From positions 248,001-312,000 of the forward strand of contig NZ_CVPE01000004.1 in NCBI RefSeq assembly GCF_001049895.1: a stretch of DNA of 64,000 nucleotides, written 5' to 3'. Shown here in pieces: positions 7,343 to 15,815 of the stretch; positions within the stretch are counted from its first letter, which is position 1; the number at the start of each line of letters is the position of its first letter. This DNA is from Rubeoparvulum massiliense (GTDB lineage Bacteria; Bacillota; Bacilli; Rubeoparvulales; Rubeoparvulaceae). A program made the translations under genes and the position numbers. The notes beneath the pieces are model-generated. The model made no database searches. It was not told the origin of the DNA and saw only the letters and a list, made by a program, of their open reading frames with translations.

Positions 7343-8350
7343 TTACTTACTGCTAATCTGTCCTAGCAACGACTGGGCAACCAACAGCATTTCTTGCTCT
7401 GGCAGTGTACCCGATAATAAATAATCCACACCATTATCGGTCCAATGTAATGACTTTTGAGCCGTGCCTGTCATTACACCAATGGTACTTCCAAGATCCA
7501 CTGGAGTGCCATAGAAAGTACTTGCTTGCAACGCTTGTGGACGTTCCTCAGTGACAACAAATTGATAAGTACCACCATATTTTAAAACAAAAACATCACC
7601 CTCTGCCCGTTCAACCTGCTCCACTCCTAAGAGTTCAACACCATCAGGAAGATAGGAAGGGTGAATTACACCCATCATGGGTTGGGCATTTTGTATGTGT
7701 CCTGTACTATTCATGGACTGTTGCTGCATATTTTTCTCTTTACTAAAGGCATCCTCTGGGAAAGTAGGATTTAACTGTACATCATTAAACTTTAAAACCA
7801 CTAACTGATTCCCTTCTGCGTCAAAGATCTCTGCTTGAAGGGGCATCATCTCCTTTGAAAAAGCGATCTGTTGGGCCACCATCGATTGGTTACGATAGTT
7901 CCCCTTCACTTTAAAGACATAGCCCTCTTCTGTACTCTCCATCATGCGCCCTTCATCTTGAATTAGCGCGTTCACAATGGATTCTAGTAAGTATGGCTGT
8001 TCATGATTCTTAGGCCAGTCACTTTGAAAGCGAAAGCTCTTATTAAGACTTGGTGTTAACACAAAGACACCATCATCATTACGAAGGATCATTTGGGAAA
8101 CGCTCTGATTCGCATTCTCCATGGTAACACGATAATAATGGGGACGTTTATGCCATACCTGTACATCATATTGCACAGGTGTTTTTCCAGTATGAATCGT
8201 CATTGTTCCGCTTATTTTATACCCTGAAAGCGATTCACTCTTCTTCTGGATTGCCCCTAATACTTCATTCATGCTCATCTCACTGCTACAGCCTACCATC
8301 ATGATGACAGGAAATAGCATGATACAAAGAACGATGATCCATCGTTTCAC
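7343..8350 (-). CDS. ydcC: YdcC-like LolA-fold lipoprotein
   Basis: A 335-residue lipoprotein. The signal peptide ends in the lipobox MVGC, with C21 as the lipid-modified residue. The mature part has repeated beta-strand segments (GYKISGTMTIHTGKTPVQYDV, PHYYRVTMEN, VFVLTPSLNKSFRF) typical of LolA/LppX-like outer-surface proteins such as B. subtilis YdcC, whose gene is sporulation-associated. The start is a GTG with GAAGGGG 10 bp upstream. It lies between nnr and alr as in B. subtilis, which supports the name. The C-terminal 110 residues form a second beta-rich part. Confidence 0.82.
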   Translation of the reverse strand: MKRWIIVLCIMLFPVIMMVGCSSEMSMNEVLGAIQKKSESLSGYKISGTMTIHTGKTPVQYDVQVWHKRPHYYRVTMENANQSVSQMILRNDDGVFVLTPSLNKSFRFQSDWPKNHEQPYLLESIVNALIQDEGRMMESTEEGYVFKVKGNYRNQSMVAQQIAFSKEMMPLQAEIFDAEGNQLVVLKFNDVQLNPTFPEDAFSKEKNMQQQSMNSTGHIQNAQPMMGVIHPSYLPDGVELLGVEQVERAEGDVFVLKYGGTYQFVVTEERPQALQASTFYGTPVDLGSTIGVMTGTAQKSLHWTDNGVDYLLSGTLPEQEMLLVAQSLLGQISSK

Positions 8351-8413
8351 TTAAAATCAACCCCTTCGTCTATTGTTGACAAAGGAGGGAAAATGTCATT
8401 TCCTCGGAAATAA

Positions 8414-9958
8414 TTAAGCTGATGTGGACCGTATTGTCAAAACATGCTGGAGTACTCTAGGAATATGAGTGATCACGTCTGCTGGCAAGAGGCTATACGG
8501 ATCACCTGTATAAAGGTCAGCAATTAAACCGTGGAGATAGGTGCCTACTCGCGCTGCGTCACATAATGCAACACCTTGGGCAAGGAGAGCAGCAATCATT
8601 CCTGTTAAGATATCACCAGTACCTCCCTTGGCTAGCGCTGCATTGCCTGTTGGATTGCAATATACAGTACCATCAGGTGTAGCTATCAAGGTATGAAAGC
8701 CCTTCAGTACCACATGAACTCCCCACTTCGTGGCTAATTCGATAGCCAGTTCCCTGCGATGCTGCCGAACTTCCTCCTTCTTCACGTTACACAGTACTGC
8801 CATCTCTCCAGGATGAGGCGTCAGAATGATTCGTTCCCCGTGTTGAGTAAGCATTTGCGGGTGACGGGCAAGGAGCTTAAGAGCATCTGCATCGATTACA
8901 ACAGGTTGATGAGAACGATTTAGCAGCTGCTCTAACCAGCGCTCTCCACCATTCCACACCCCAATTCCAGGCCCAATTGCCAGAGCAGTATAGGGATCAA
9001 AATCTTGTTGTGCAGAGCTAGTGGTTGCAAAATGTGATTCTTCCTCCTCCCAAGGCCAGAGTAATGGTAAGCGAACCTGAGTAGCTAAGCCTTGAGCAAG
9101 TGAATAGGGAAGTCCAAGCGTTACCAGACCTGCTCCCATTCGATATGCTGCCTCCATGGCGTACTGCGGCGCGCCGGGCATCCACTGGGAACCGCCGATA
9201 ATGCAGAGATGTCCATAGCTTCCCTTATGACTCTCATTCTCTCGTACTGGTAATAAAGAAGCGATCATGGCAGTGGTTAACACTTGATTCTTCAGCCCCA
9301 ATTCCACTGCTGCACGAGGTGGAATTCCAATGGAGGCGACAATCACCTTCCCTACTTTACTAGTGGCTGGAGATAAGAGATGACACCACTTATAAGCCTC
9401 AAAGGTAACGGTCCAGGTAGCTTGAATCACATCTCCTGGTATTTCACCTTGATCAGCCAGCAATCCACTGGGGAGATCAATGGCAAGGATCGGAACCTGA
9501 CTCTCATTCATCAACTGAATCAGCCCTCGATACTCTTCATGAGGCGCACCCCTTAGTCCTGTCCCTAATAAGCCATCCACTAGTAGTTGAGCAGAAGCGA
9601 AAAGCCCCTCCGTCCTCTGTTCATCAAGCTCCTCACACTGCTGAACGAGTCCGTTCCAGCTTCGGTATGCTTGTAAGTGACGCTTACTATCCTGTGAACG
9701 CTTACTTTCAGTACCTGCCATCAGCAATGTCACCTGATAACCCCACTGCAGCAGATATCTCGCACAAACAATTGCATCTCCACCATTATTACCAGTACCC
9801 GCTACCACCACGATTGAGCTTTCTGGTTGAAATCGACTCTTAATCTCTTCAGCTACTCTTCTACCTGCATGATCCATTAACATAAACAGGGGTATTCCAG
9901 CATGTCGGCAGGCCCAATGGTCCATCTGGTGCGCTTCTTCTGCTGTCACTAGAAGCAT
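8414..9958 (-). CDS. nnr: Bifunctional NAD(P)H-hydrate epimerase / ADP-dependent dehydratase
   Basis: About 514 residues in two domains. The N-terminal YjeF epimerase domain (about 1-215) has VVAGTGNNGGDAIVCARYL. The C-terminal ribokinase-like dehydratase domain has KGSYGHLCIIGGSQWMPGA, ILTPHPGEMAVLC and GNAALAKGGTGDILTG. Together they repair hydrated NAD(P)H. The ATG at 9958 was chosen over one 14 codons upstream because AGGAGGG stands 6 bp before it. The gene follows acpS by 87 bp on the same strand. Both active regions look intact. Confidence 0.96.
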   Translation of the reverse strand: MLLVTAEEAHQMDHWACRHAGIPLFMLMDHAGRRVAEEIKSRFQPESSIVVVAGTGNNGGDAIVCARYLLQWGYQVTLLMAGTESKRSQDSKRHLQAYRSWNGLVQQCEELDEQRTEGLFASAQLLVDGLLGTGLRGAPHEEYRGLIQLMNESQVPILAIDLPSGLLADQGEIPGDVIQATWTVTFEAYKWCHLLSPATSKVGKVIVASIGIPPRAAVELGLKNQVLTTAMIASLLPVRENESHKGSYGHLCIIGGSQWMPGAPQYAMEAAYRMGAGLVTLGLPYSLAQGLATQVRLPLLWPWEEEESHFATTSSAQQDFDPYTALAIGPGIGVWNGGERWLEQLLNRSHQPVVIDADALKLLARHPQMLTQHGERIILTPHPGEMAVLCNVKKEEVRQHRRELAIELATKWGVHVVLKGFHTLIATPDGTVYCNPTGNAALAKGGTGDILTGMIAALLAQGVALCDAARVGTYLHGLIADLYTGDPYSLLPADVITHIPRVLQHVLTIRSTSA

Positions 9959-10045
9959 TTTTCTCCCTCCTACCGGTGATATCATCATATGTATGAACAT
10001 GTCCGGTTATGCAAGCAAGCATGTGTGGTTAAGATTGAATGGCAT

Positions 10046-10444
10046 TCAATACTTCCGTTCGATCAGTACTTGTGCAATGGCATCATGGCCCGTATGACTG
10101 ATGGAACACCATATGAATAGCTCCTCTGAAGTGAGTCCGCGAAGACGAGGATGCTTGGAAAATAGCTGTGGTAGTAGTAATACCTTGGGCTCTCCAGTTG
10201 GTTGCTTGATAATTTCGATGTCCTGCCAGGAAAGATATTGCCCTATCCCAGTTCCTAAGGCCTTGGAAACAGCCTCCTTCACAGCAAATCTACCTGCAAT
10301 AAACTCAATGCGTCGTTGCTGCTGCGTTGGAAGATCCGCTATTTCATTTCGTGTCAATATACGCTCAATAAAATGGGGATGATTATGAAGGGCAGACTCC
10401 ATCTTATTAAGTTCCACCATATCTACTCCAAGTCCAATAATCAT
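10046..10444 (-). CDS. acpS: Holo-[acyl-carrier-protein] synthase
   Basis: A 132-residue protein that transfers the phosphopantetheine arm from CoA to acyl carrier protein. The magnesium-binding aspartate is D8 in GLGVDMVEL, and E57 lies in GRFAVKEAVSKALGTG. ISHTGHDAIAQVLI near the C-terminus completes the fold. The ATG follows GAGGAG. It is the first gene of the acpS-nnr-ydcC-alr block. The sequence around 10200 (LSWQDIEIIKQPTGEPKV) is typical. Confidence 0.97.
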   Translation of the reverse strand: MIIGLGVDMVELNKMESALHNHPHFIERILTRNEIADLPTQQQRRIEFIAGRFAVKEAVSKALGTGIGQYLSWQDIEIIKQPTGEPKVLLLPQLFSKHPRLRGLTSEELFIWCSISHTGHDAIAQVLIERKY

Positions 10445-10490
10445 GACCGCACTCCTCTTATTTCCTCTTGTCCCTGATTATATCACAGTA

Positions 10491-10520
10491 CAACCCCCAC
10501 ATCCTATGACGTGGGGGTTG
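10491..10520 (-). terminator. Strong hairpin between the spore protein gene and acpS
   Basis: A perfect 10-bp stem CAACCCCCAC / GTGGGGGTTG with a 10-base loop. It lies 33 bp past the spore protein gene stop. There is no T run on either strand, so termination would be weak. Confidence 0.5.
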
Positions 10521-10552
10521 ATTGATCCTGTGAATTTACATGAAAATAATGA

Positions 10553-10726
10553 TTAAGATTCTGTGCGATTACGATCAGTTACATTACGATCAGTTACATT
10601 GCGATTATTAGTTGCTGGACGATTGGCATCCATTTCCGTGCCAAACTCTGTATTGTTTACTTTACTGTTTTGTTCTCTTACACGATTAATGTTGGTACCA
10701 GTCTTGGTGTAACGATTCTTATCCAT
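10553..10726 (-). CDS. Gamma-type small acid-soluble spore protein (SspE-like)
   Basis: A 57-residue gene. The segment NINRVREQNSKVNNTEFGTE matches the repeat unit of gamma-type SASP (xxQQVRKQNQxSxxxxxxFGTE), which serve as amino-acid stores in spores. Only one unit is present, against two or more in B. subtilis SspE. GGAGGTGA lies 6 bp before the ATG. The C-terminal part holds NVTDR twice from a 15-bp tandem DNA repeat. A sigma-G-like promoter lies upstream. The protein is rich in N, R and T and lacks Cys and Trp, as expected for the family. Confidence 0.75.
   Translation of the reverse strand: MDKNRYTKTGTNINRVREQNSKVNNTEFGTEMDANRPATNNRNVTDRNVTDRNRTES
10574..10603. repeat. 15-bp tandem duplication inside the spore protein gene
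   Basis: ACGATCAGTTACATT occurs twice head to tail (coordinates approximate to a few bases), giving the doubled NVTDR in the protein. It keeps the frame. Confidence 0.8.
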
Positions 10727-10745
10727 TGAATATCACCTCCATCAT

Positions 10746-10776
10746 TACTATGCGAAGGTATAAACCGAATCATACA
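10746..10776 (-). promoter_or_regulatory. Sigma-G/sigma-F-like promoter of the spore protein gene
   Basis: On the minus strand TGTATG (10776-10771) and CATAGTA (10752-10746) are 18 bp apart. This fits the sigma-G consensus (GHATR and CATnnTA). The leader would be short. Sigma-G control is expected for SASP genes. Confidence 0.5.
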
Positions 10777-11023
10777 TTTTCACCAATGGAAAAATCTTGT
10801 TTGGTCTTACCAGTACCTTCCTTCTTTCCTCTAAGGCGACTCTACATATGACTTCTGAGATAAAGATGGAAAACAATCCTGAAATTCCATGGCAAAAGTC
10901 GGAAGTAACTAGACAAATTCTGGCATAAATGATATATTATTAGCGTATAACACATCTTTAACTTAGAAAAAGAGTAAACTCCGGATCGAGGACCAATATC
11001 GTTATAGAAAGGATTCGCTGCGA

Positions 11024-11563
11024 ATGTATCAAGAAGATTTCCATATCTTATTTAACGCAGTCCATAGTGTTCATGGCGCTATATTACAAGATCTCGATGA
11101 AATTGCGAAGCAAACGAAGCTAAAAAGCGCATCCCATCTTCATATTTTGTTTATCGTGGTCACTTTTGAAACACCTGTCACACCAACACAAATTAGCCGC
11201 ATCATGAATCAACATTTCACAACGGTATTATTACAACTTCGATGGTTAGAAGAACATCAATATGTAGAAATCAGAAAAGGAACCAAGGATGGCCGTACCA
11301 ATGAAGTAATACCAACAACCAAAGGTGTCGAAAAAGTGAAACAACTCATCCTTTCCAATGCCGTAAACCTTCATTCCTATCGCTTGATTTATGAGTATCA
11401 AAAGCGGTATGGTAGAAAGTCCTTGCAGCATGGCATCCAGTTTCTACTAAACTATATGGAATTATTGCATAAGGATTCACAAACTAATTGGACCTACACT
11501 TCTTTGCAATATATACGAAGGCTTCTCGAAAATGAACAGCTTTCAACAGGAACAAACGAGTGA
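11024..11563 (+). CDS. MarR-family transcriptional regulator
   Basis: A 179-residue winged-helix protein. The helix-turn-helix covers TPTQISRIMNQHFTTVLLQLRWLEEHQYVEI (about 51-82), and the wing carries KDGRTNEVIPTTKG. The N-terminal dimer helix and a long C-terminal helical tail are visible. GAAAGGA precedes the ATG. MarR proteins bind short palindromes near or next to their own genes and release on binding small ligands. The two solute-binding protein genes just downstream on the same strand are the likely targets, and a palindrome lies before the first. The ligand is unknown. Confidence 0.85.
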   Translation: MYQEDFHILFNAVHSVHGAILQDLDEIAKQTKLKSASHLHILFIVVTFETPVTPTQISRIMNQHFTTVLLQLRWLEEHQYVEIRKGTKDGRTNEVIPTTKGVEKVKQLILSNAVNLHSYRLIYEYQKRYGRKSLQHGIQFLLNYMELLHKDSQTNWTYTSLQYIRRLLENEQLSTGTNE

Positions 11564-11590
11564 CCATCGTTCACTCGTTTGTATTTTTGC
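11554..11590 (+). terminator. Terminator after the MarR gene
   Basis: A perfect 10-bp stem AAACGAGTGA / TCACTCGTTT, overlapping the stop codon, is followed by GTATTTTTG. Confidence 0.8.
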
Positions 11591-11615
11591 AACCATTTTC
11601 CATATCCTCCCGTAT

Positions 11616-11639
11616 ATTACTTTAAAGGTAAAAAGTAAT
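11616..11639. promoter_or_regulatory. Palindrome before the first binding-protein gene, candidate MarR operator
   Basis: ATTACTTT and AAAGTAAT form a perfect 8-bp inverted repeat with an 8-bp spacer. It lies 42 bp before the TTG start at 11681. Size and place suit a MarR operator; that the adjacent regulator binds it is inference. Confidence 0.4.
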
Positions 11640-11680
11640 CTGACATCTTTCTTTACCAATATCAGGAAGGAGTGGCTCAT

Positions 11681-13147
11681 TTGAGATTGAGAAAGCTTAC
11701 ATTACTCGTTCTCGCTACATTGTTATTATTAACACCTTTAATCGGATGTAGCTCCAAAGAGAATACTACTGGTAATACAAGCACACCGGATACAGCAGCT
11801 AAAAAGGATGGAGAAGGCCGTACCCTTATTATCGCGACTGCCTTCCCCGAAGCCTTCGCCCGAGACCAGTTCGTCAACAAGTTTCTCATCAAGTATCCCG
11901 ATATCAATGTAGAGTTTATTGATTTTTCGGATAAGCTTATGAAATTGCAGCAAGAAATGATGAAGGTCCAAGCTGGCGAGGAGACCTCAACATCGACTTC
12001 TTACTATAAAATGTATGAAGAGGCTCTTCAGAGTGATCCAAGCCCCGACATCATCTTATTAAATGGGGATATCATTGGGCAATTGGTGGAAAAGGATCTT
12101 CTAATGCCGTTAGATCCATTATTAGAGCAGCATAACTTCAAGAAGGAACGCTACTACCCCAATGTACTTCAGCAGCTACAGCAGATGGGAAATGGAACCA
12201 TCTACGGATTAGTAACTGGCTTTAATAATCAAGCCATTTTTTATAATAAAACTTTGTTTGAGCAGACTAATCTCGAATTTCCCCAAGATGGTATGACCTG
12301 GAATGATCTTCAACAGCTAGCCATTCAAATGACCAATACAGATCAAGAGAAGCCAGTATACGGGTTCGACTATGGTCGTTTTATATACCAAGATAATCCC
12401 TTCATGTTCCTTGTTGATTATGCCCGGCCCTATGACATTAGCTTCATCGATCCAGTAGACCAAAAAATCGTCATGGATACAGAAACATGGAAAGAAATCT
12501 GGCAAGAGGTCGTAGATATGTTCCAGACAGGTGCTATTCCACCTCTAAAAGATGCAAATCTCGCTGAAGTCATGGCGAATCCTAATTCGGATGCCATGCT
12601 CTCCCCCTTCTATAAAGGGGAGGTTGCGATGACCACTGGCTATGCCATGGAGATCGAAATGATTAAAATGTTTAAGCAAATGTTTCCTAACGAAATGGAG
12701 AATCTAGAGTTTGATATTGTCACCTATCCTACTCATTCTAAGTTTCCCAATGTAGGAAGTGCTGTAATCTTTGCAAATCTCTATGCCATTCCTAAGGGGG
12801 CCAATAATCTTGATGAAGCGTGGACATTCCTTGAGTTTATTACGAGCCCTGAATACTTACAGCATCATAAGGATATGCTCGATCCATTGCCTGCTTTCCA
12901 AGATCAAGTGATCAATAATGACAAGATTCATATGGATGCTTTTTATAGCCTAGATACAGCACCCTACCAAAAGACCTTTGATGAATTACCTACCATTTTA
13001 GAGATCTACGAGGTGGGGAGCACCGAATTAAAAAAAGCGATCAAAAGCGAGATCAGCGTAGATGAGGCGATCGCCAATTTTCAAAGCAAAGCGCAGCCAC
13101 TATTAGAAGAAGGTCTCAAAAAATTAGAAGAAGATAAGAAAAAGTAA
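11681..13147 (+). CDS. Solute-binding lipoprotein of an ABC importer (family 1), copy 1
   Basis: About 488 residues. The lipoprotein signal ends in the lipobox PLIGC (C23) and a short Ser/Thr-rich linker follows. The mature part has the family-1 extracellular solute-binding fold: AFARDQFVNKFLIKYPDINVEF, DIILLNGDIIGQLVEKDLLMPLD, YALEF-type YARPYDISFIDP, and VGSAVIFANLYAIPKGANNLDEAWTFLEFI. The start is probably TTG at 11681, since AGGAAGGAG stands 8 bp upstream; a GTG three codons earlier overlaps that site. A close paralogue follows. No permease or ATPase gene is adjacent, so the partner is elsewhere or the protein senses rather than imports. The ligand cannot be predicted. Confidence 0.85.
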   Translation: MRLRKLTLLVLATLLLLTPLIGCSSKENTTGNTSTPDTAAKKDGEGRTLIIATAFPEAFARDQFVNKFLIKYPDINVEFIDFSDKLMKLQQEMMKVQAGEETSTSTSYYKMYEEALQSDPSPDIILLNGDIIGQLVEKDLLMPLDPLLEQHNFKKERYYPNVLQQLQQMGNGTIYGLVTGFNNQAIFYNKTLFEQTNLEFPQDGMTWNDLQQLAIQMTNTDQEKPVYGFDYGRFIYQDNPFMFLVDYARPYDISFIDPVDQKIVMDTETWKEIWQEVVDMFQTGAIPPLKDANLAEVMANPNSDAMLSPFYKGEVAMTTGYAMEIEMIKMFKQMFPNEMENLEFDIVTYPTHSKFPNVGSAVIFANLYAIPKGANNLDEAWTFLEFITSPEYLQHHKDMLDPLPAFQDQVINNDKIHMDAFYSLDTAPYQKTFDELPTILEIYEVGSTELKKAIKSEISVDEAIANFQSKAQPLLEEGLKKLEEDKKK

Positions 13148-13180
13148 TGGCACTCTGCTACCTATGGTTGTGTAAGAATT

Positions 13181-13207
13181 TAGGAGAAGGTTTCCTGCCT
13201 TCTCCTA
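13181..13207 (+). terminator. Terminator between the two binding-protein genes
   Basis: A perfect 10-bp stem TAGGAGAAGG / CCTTCTCCTA followed by TTATTATTGATTTTT. The two genes are therefore probably separate transcripts. A TATAAT at 13251 is a possible -10 for the second gene, without a clear -35. Confidence 0.7.
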
Positions 13208-13275
13208 TTATTATTGATTTTTATGCAACTATTACTCAAACCCATCCGTATATAATAGTGGATTTAGGAGGCAGA

Positions 13276-13288
13276 GGTTAATCTAACC
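13276..13288. promoter_or_regulatory. Short inverted repeat before the second binding-protein gene
   Basis: GGTTA-ATC-TAACC, a 5-bp inverted repeat, lies 20 bp downstream of a TATAAT box and 37 bp before the start at 13325. It may be an operator; it differs in sequence from the palindrome at 11616. Confidence 0.3.
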
Positions 13289-13324
13289 ATATACACTGTC
13301 ATTCTACGAAGAGGAGTGAAGAGC

Positions 13325-14797
13325 TTGAATCTAAAAAAAATTACATTATTGATGCTAGCAACCCTGCTTTTAATTACACCACTGGTTGGTTGTAATTCCA
13401 AAGATGATTCTGCTTCAACACCAGCCAATGAAACATCTACTTCAGGTGACCAAGCTTCGAATACATTAATCGTTGCTACAGCTTTTCCTGAAGCACTGGT
13501 TCGTGATCAAATCCTAAACAAATTCATCGTGAAATATCCTGAGATCGATGTACAAGTTGTGGACTTCTCCGCTAAGCTAATGAAAATACAACAGGAGATT
13601 TTAAATCCTAGTACAAATGATGATGGGAAAGAGACTCCTTCTTATGTCAAAATGTATGAAGAAGCCATTACGGGTAACCCTACACCTGATATCATTCTCT
13701 TAAACGGTGATATCATTAGTCAGTTGGTATCAAAAGATCTACTCATGCCCCTCGATCCATTAATGGAAAAGAATAAGTTTGATCAAAATCGTTACTATCC
13801 CAATGTGCTCCAACAGCTTAAAGACATGGGGAACGGTTCAATCTATGGTGTGGTTACTGGTTTTAATACCCAAGCTCTTTTCTATAACAAAGGCTTATTT
13901 GAAAAAGCCGGGATCGAGCCGCCACACGATGATATGACTTGGGAGCAAATTCAGGAGTTAGCCATTCAATTGACTAATTTAGAAGGAGAAAAACCGATCT
14001 ATGGCTTTGATTTTTCTCGTGCAGATGGCATCGGTAATCCATTCAGCTTTCTCCTAGATTATGCTCGACCTTACGATATCAGCTTTATCGATCCAGTTGA
14101 CCACAAAATTGTGATGGATACAGAAACCTGGAAACAAATCTGGCAGGATGTCGTAGATATGTTCCATGAAGGATATATCCCTCCTACGAAGGACATGAAA
14201 GATCTAGATTTAGCTGCAGCCCAACAAGATCCGATGTCAATGTTCCCAGGGTTTTATAAGGGGGAGGTAGCCATGGCTACAGGTTATGCCATGGAGGCCC
14301 AAATCTTAAACATGCTAAAAGAACAAGCTGGAAATGGTGCATTCGAAGAACTGAAGGATTTAGAATTTGATGTTGTTACCTATCCAACCCACACTTCCAT
14401 TCCTAATGTAGGAAGTGGTGTCTTCTCAACGAATATGTACGCGATTCCACAAGGTGCATCCAATGTGGATAACGCATGGAAGTTCTTGGAATTTATTACA
14501 AGTCCAGAGTACTTACAGCATAATAAGGACCTTTTTGATCCACTACCAGCCTTCCAAGATCAACAGCTTCAAACTGATAATATTAATTACGACGCATTTT
14601 ATCGTTTAGACTCCGCGCCTTATCAAAAAACATTTGATGAGTTGCCTACCATCTTCGAAATCTATGAAGCAGGTGGCGAAGAATTAAATAAGGCCATCCG
14701 TCATGAAATTACTGTTGATGAAGCCATCGCCAATTTCCAAAAACGTGCTCAACCTCTACTAGAAGAAGGCTTTGCTCAATTGGAAAAAGCTGAATAA
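13325..14797 (+). CDS. Solute-binding lipoprotein of an ABC importer (family 1), copy 2
   Basis: About 490 residues, similar along its whole length to the preceding protein (shared blocks ATAFPEA, RDQI/F, LNGDII, YARPYDISFIDPVD, FLEFITSPEYLQH, DELPTI). Its lipobox is PLVGC (C23). The TTG at 13325 has GAGGAG 8 bp upstream; again a GTG overlaps the ribosome site, the same start design as copy 1. The pair is clearly a tandem duplication that has since diverged, mostly in the N-terminal linker and around residues 280-300. No transport partner genes are adjacent, and a terminator follows. Confidence 0.85.
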   Translation: MNLKKITLLMLATLLLITPLVGCNSKDDSASTPANETSTSGDQASNTLIVATAFPEALVRDQILNKFIVKYPEIDVQVVDFSAKLMKIQQEILNPSTNDDGKETPSYVKMYEEAITGNPTPDIILLNGDIISQLVSKDLLMPLDPLMEKNKFDQNRYYPNVLQQLKDMGNGSIYGVVTGFNTQALFYNKGLFEKAGIEPPHDDMTWEQIQELAIQLTNLEGEKPIYGFDFSRADGIGNPFSFLLDYARPYDISFIDPVDHKIVMDTETWKQIWQDVVDMFHEGYIPPTKDMKDLDLAAAQQDPMSMFPGFYKGEVAMATGYAMEAQILNMLKEQAGNGAFEELKDLEFDVVTYPTHTSIPNVGSGVFSTNMYAIPQGASNVDNAWKFLEFITSPEYLQHNKDLFDPLPAFQDQQLQTDNINYDAFYRLDSAPYQKTFDELPTIFEIYEAGGEELNKAIRHEITVDEAIANFQKRAQPLLEEGFAQLEKAE

Positions 14798-14840
14798 AAC
14801 GGAAGAAGAATTCGTAGAAATTCCATTAAGATTTCAAACC

Positions 14841-14871
14841 AAAAGGAGAAGGTACTGAGCCTTCTCCTTTT
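14841..14871 (+). terminator. Terminator after binding-protein copy 2
   Basis: A perfect 12-bp stem AAAAGGAGAAGG / CCTTCTCCTTTT with loop TACTGAG. The stem core (GGAGAAGG) is the same as in the terminator after copy 1, so the duplication included the terminator. Confidence 0.85.
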
Positions 14872-14967
14872 AATAAGTTCATTTCTCCATTCCCAATTTT
14901 TAATATTGTGGTAAACTGATAGATGATATTTCAATTCGTACTATGTTTGATAAAGGTGTTGAGAACA

Positions 14968-15792
14968 ATGTTTCATTCGATGTTCACGATTACCCTAGCA
15001 GCAGTGATTTCTTTTCTGCTGTTACTAGGTATCGCTACTCGTCGTTCACCCTTCACCATTGTTTTCGGTGTGGTTCAACAATTGGTGAAACAGCGTTATA
15101 TCCTGTATTATCTATTGGCTACCCTTGGTATTCTGCTCTTAAACAAATGGGAGCTGCATATTGAGCAGCATACTCCCTTGACGAGCAATGATTTTACCTC
15201 TAGCTTTTATTTACTAGAGGGAGCCATTACAGGCTGGCTCCAACAAACCTTCCAGACTAGTGGGCTCACATACTTCTTCACTTTCATCTATGTGGTTCTT
15301 TTTCCTGCAATGATGGTTGCTGGATTGTTTATCTACATCTACCACCGACAGGATTACTTGGTTAAAGCCTTTTTCATTACCATTATGCTTAACTATGCCA
15401 TCGCTATTCCCTTCTACCTTTGGTTCCCGGTGAATGAAGTCTGGGTGATGCATCCTGATGTGCAGTTTCTTATTCCAGATGCTTATCCCTTATTTGAAAC
15501 AGAATATCGGCCCATGTCGGGCTTAGATAACTGTTTTCCTAGTCTGCATACATCACTCTCCATCTCCATCGCCTTGCTGGCAATCGCTTCAGGTCACCGG
15601 CTGTGGAAATGGATTAGTTCCATCATCGCCATTCTCGTGGTAATCTCCACGAACTATTTAGGCATTCATTGGCTCATCGATATTGCAGGTGGCTTCATCC
15701 TCGCTGGGATCGCTGCAATGACTGCATTACGCGTGGTTCATGCACCACAATCACAGCCTCAGGGAGTGCTAATACCTGAGCGCCATCGTTAA
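14968..15792 (+). CDS. PAP2-family membrane phosphatase / lipid phosphatase-like protein
   Basis: About 274 residues with several membrane helices. The PAP2 signature is seen as DNCFPSLHTSLS (PSLHTS) and, 40 residues later, STNYLGIHWLIDIAGG with the catalytic histidine and aspartate. It resembles the PAP2 branch related to inositol phosphorylceramide synthase. It probably dephosphorylates or transfers a lipid phosphate in the membrane. The ATG at 14968 was chosen because AAAGGTG stands 9 bp upstream; the ATG at 14923 lacks a ribosome site. It converges with the PerR-like gene. Confidence 0.8.
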   Translation: MFHSMFTITLAAVISFLLLLGIATRRSPFTIVFGVVQQLVKQRYILYYLLATLGILLLNKWELHIEQHTPLTSNDFTSSFYLLEGAITGWLQQTFQTSGLTYFFTFIYVVLFPAMMVAGLFIYIYHRQDYLVKAFFITIMLNYAIAIPFYLWFPVNEVWVMHPDVQFLIPDAYPLFETEYRPMSGLDNCFPSLHTSLSISIALLAIASGHRLWKWISSIIAILVVISTNYLGIHWLIDIAGGFILAGIAAMTALRVVHAPQSQPQGVLIPERHR

Positions 15793-15815
15793 GAATCATG
15801 TCCTCACTAAAAAGC

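Noticed and set aside
9959-10000. Longer N-terminus of nnr beginning at 10000
   Set aside because: The AGGAGGG ribosome site lies inside the extension, and the protein family starts near the ATG at 9958.
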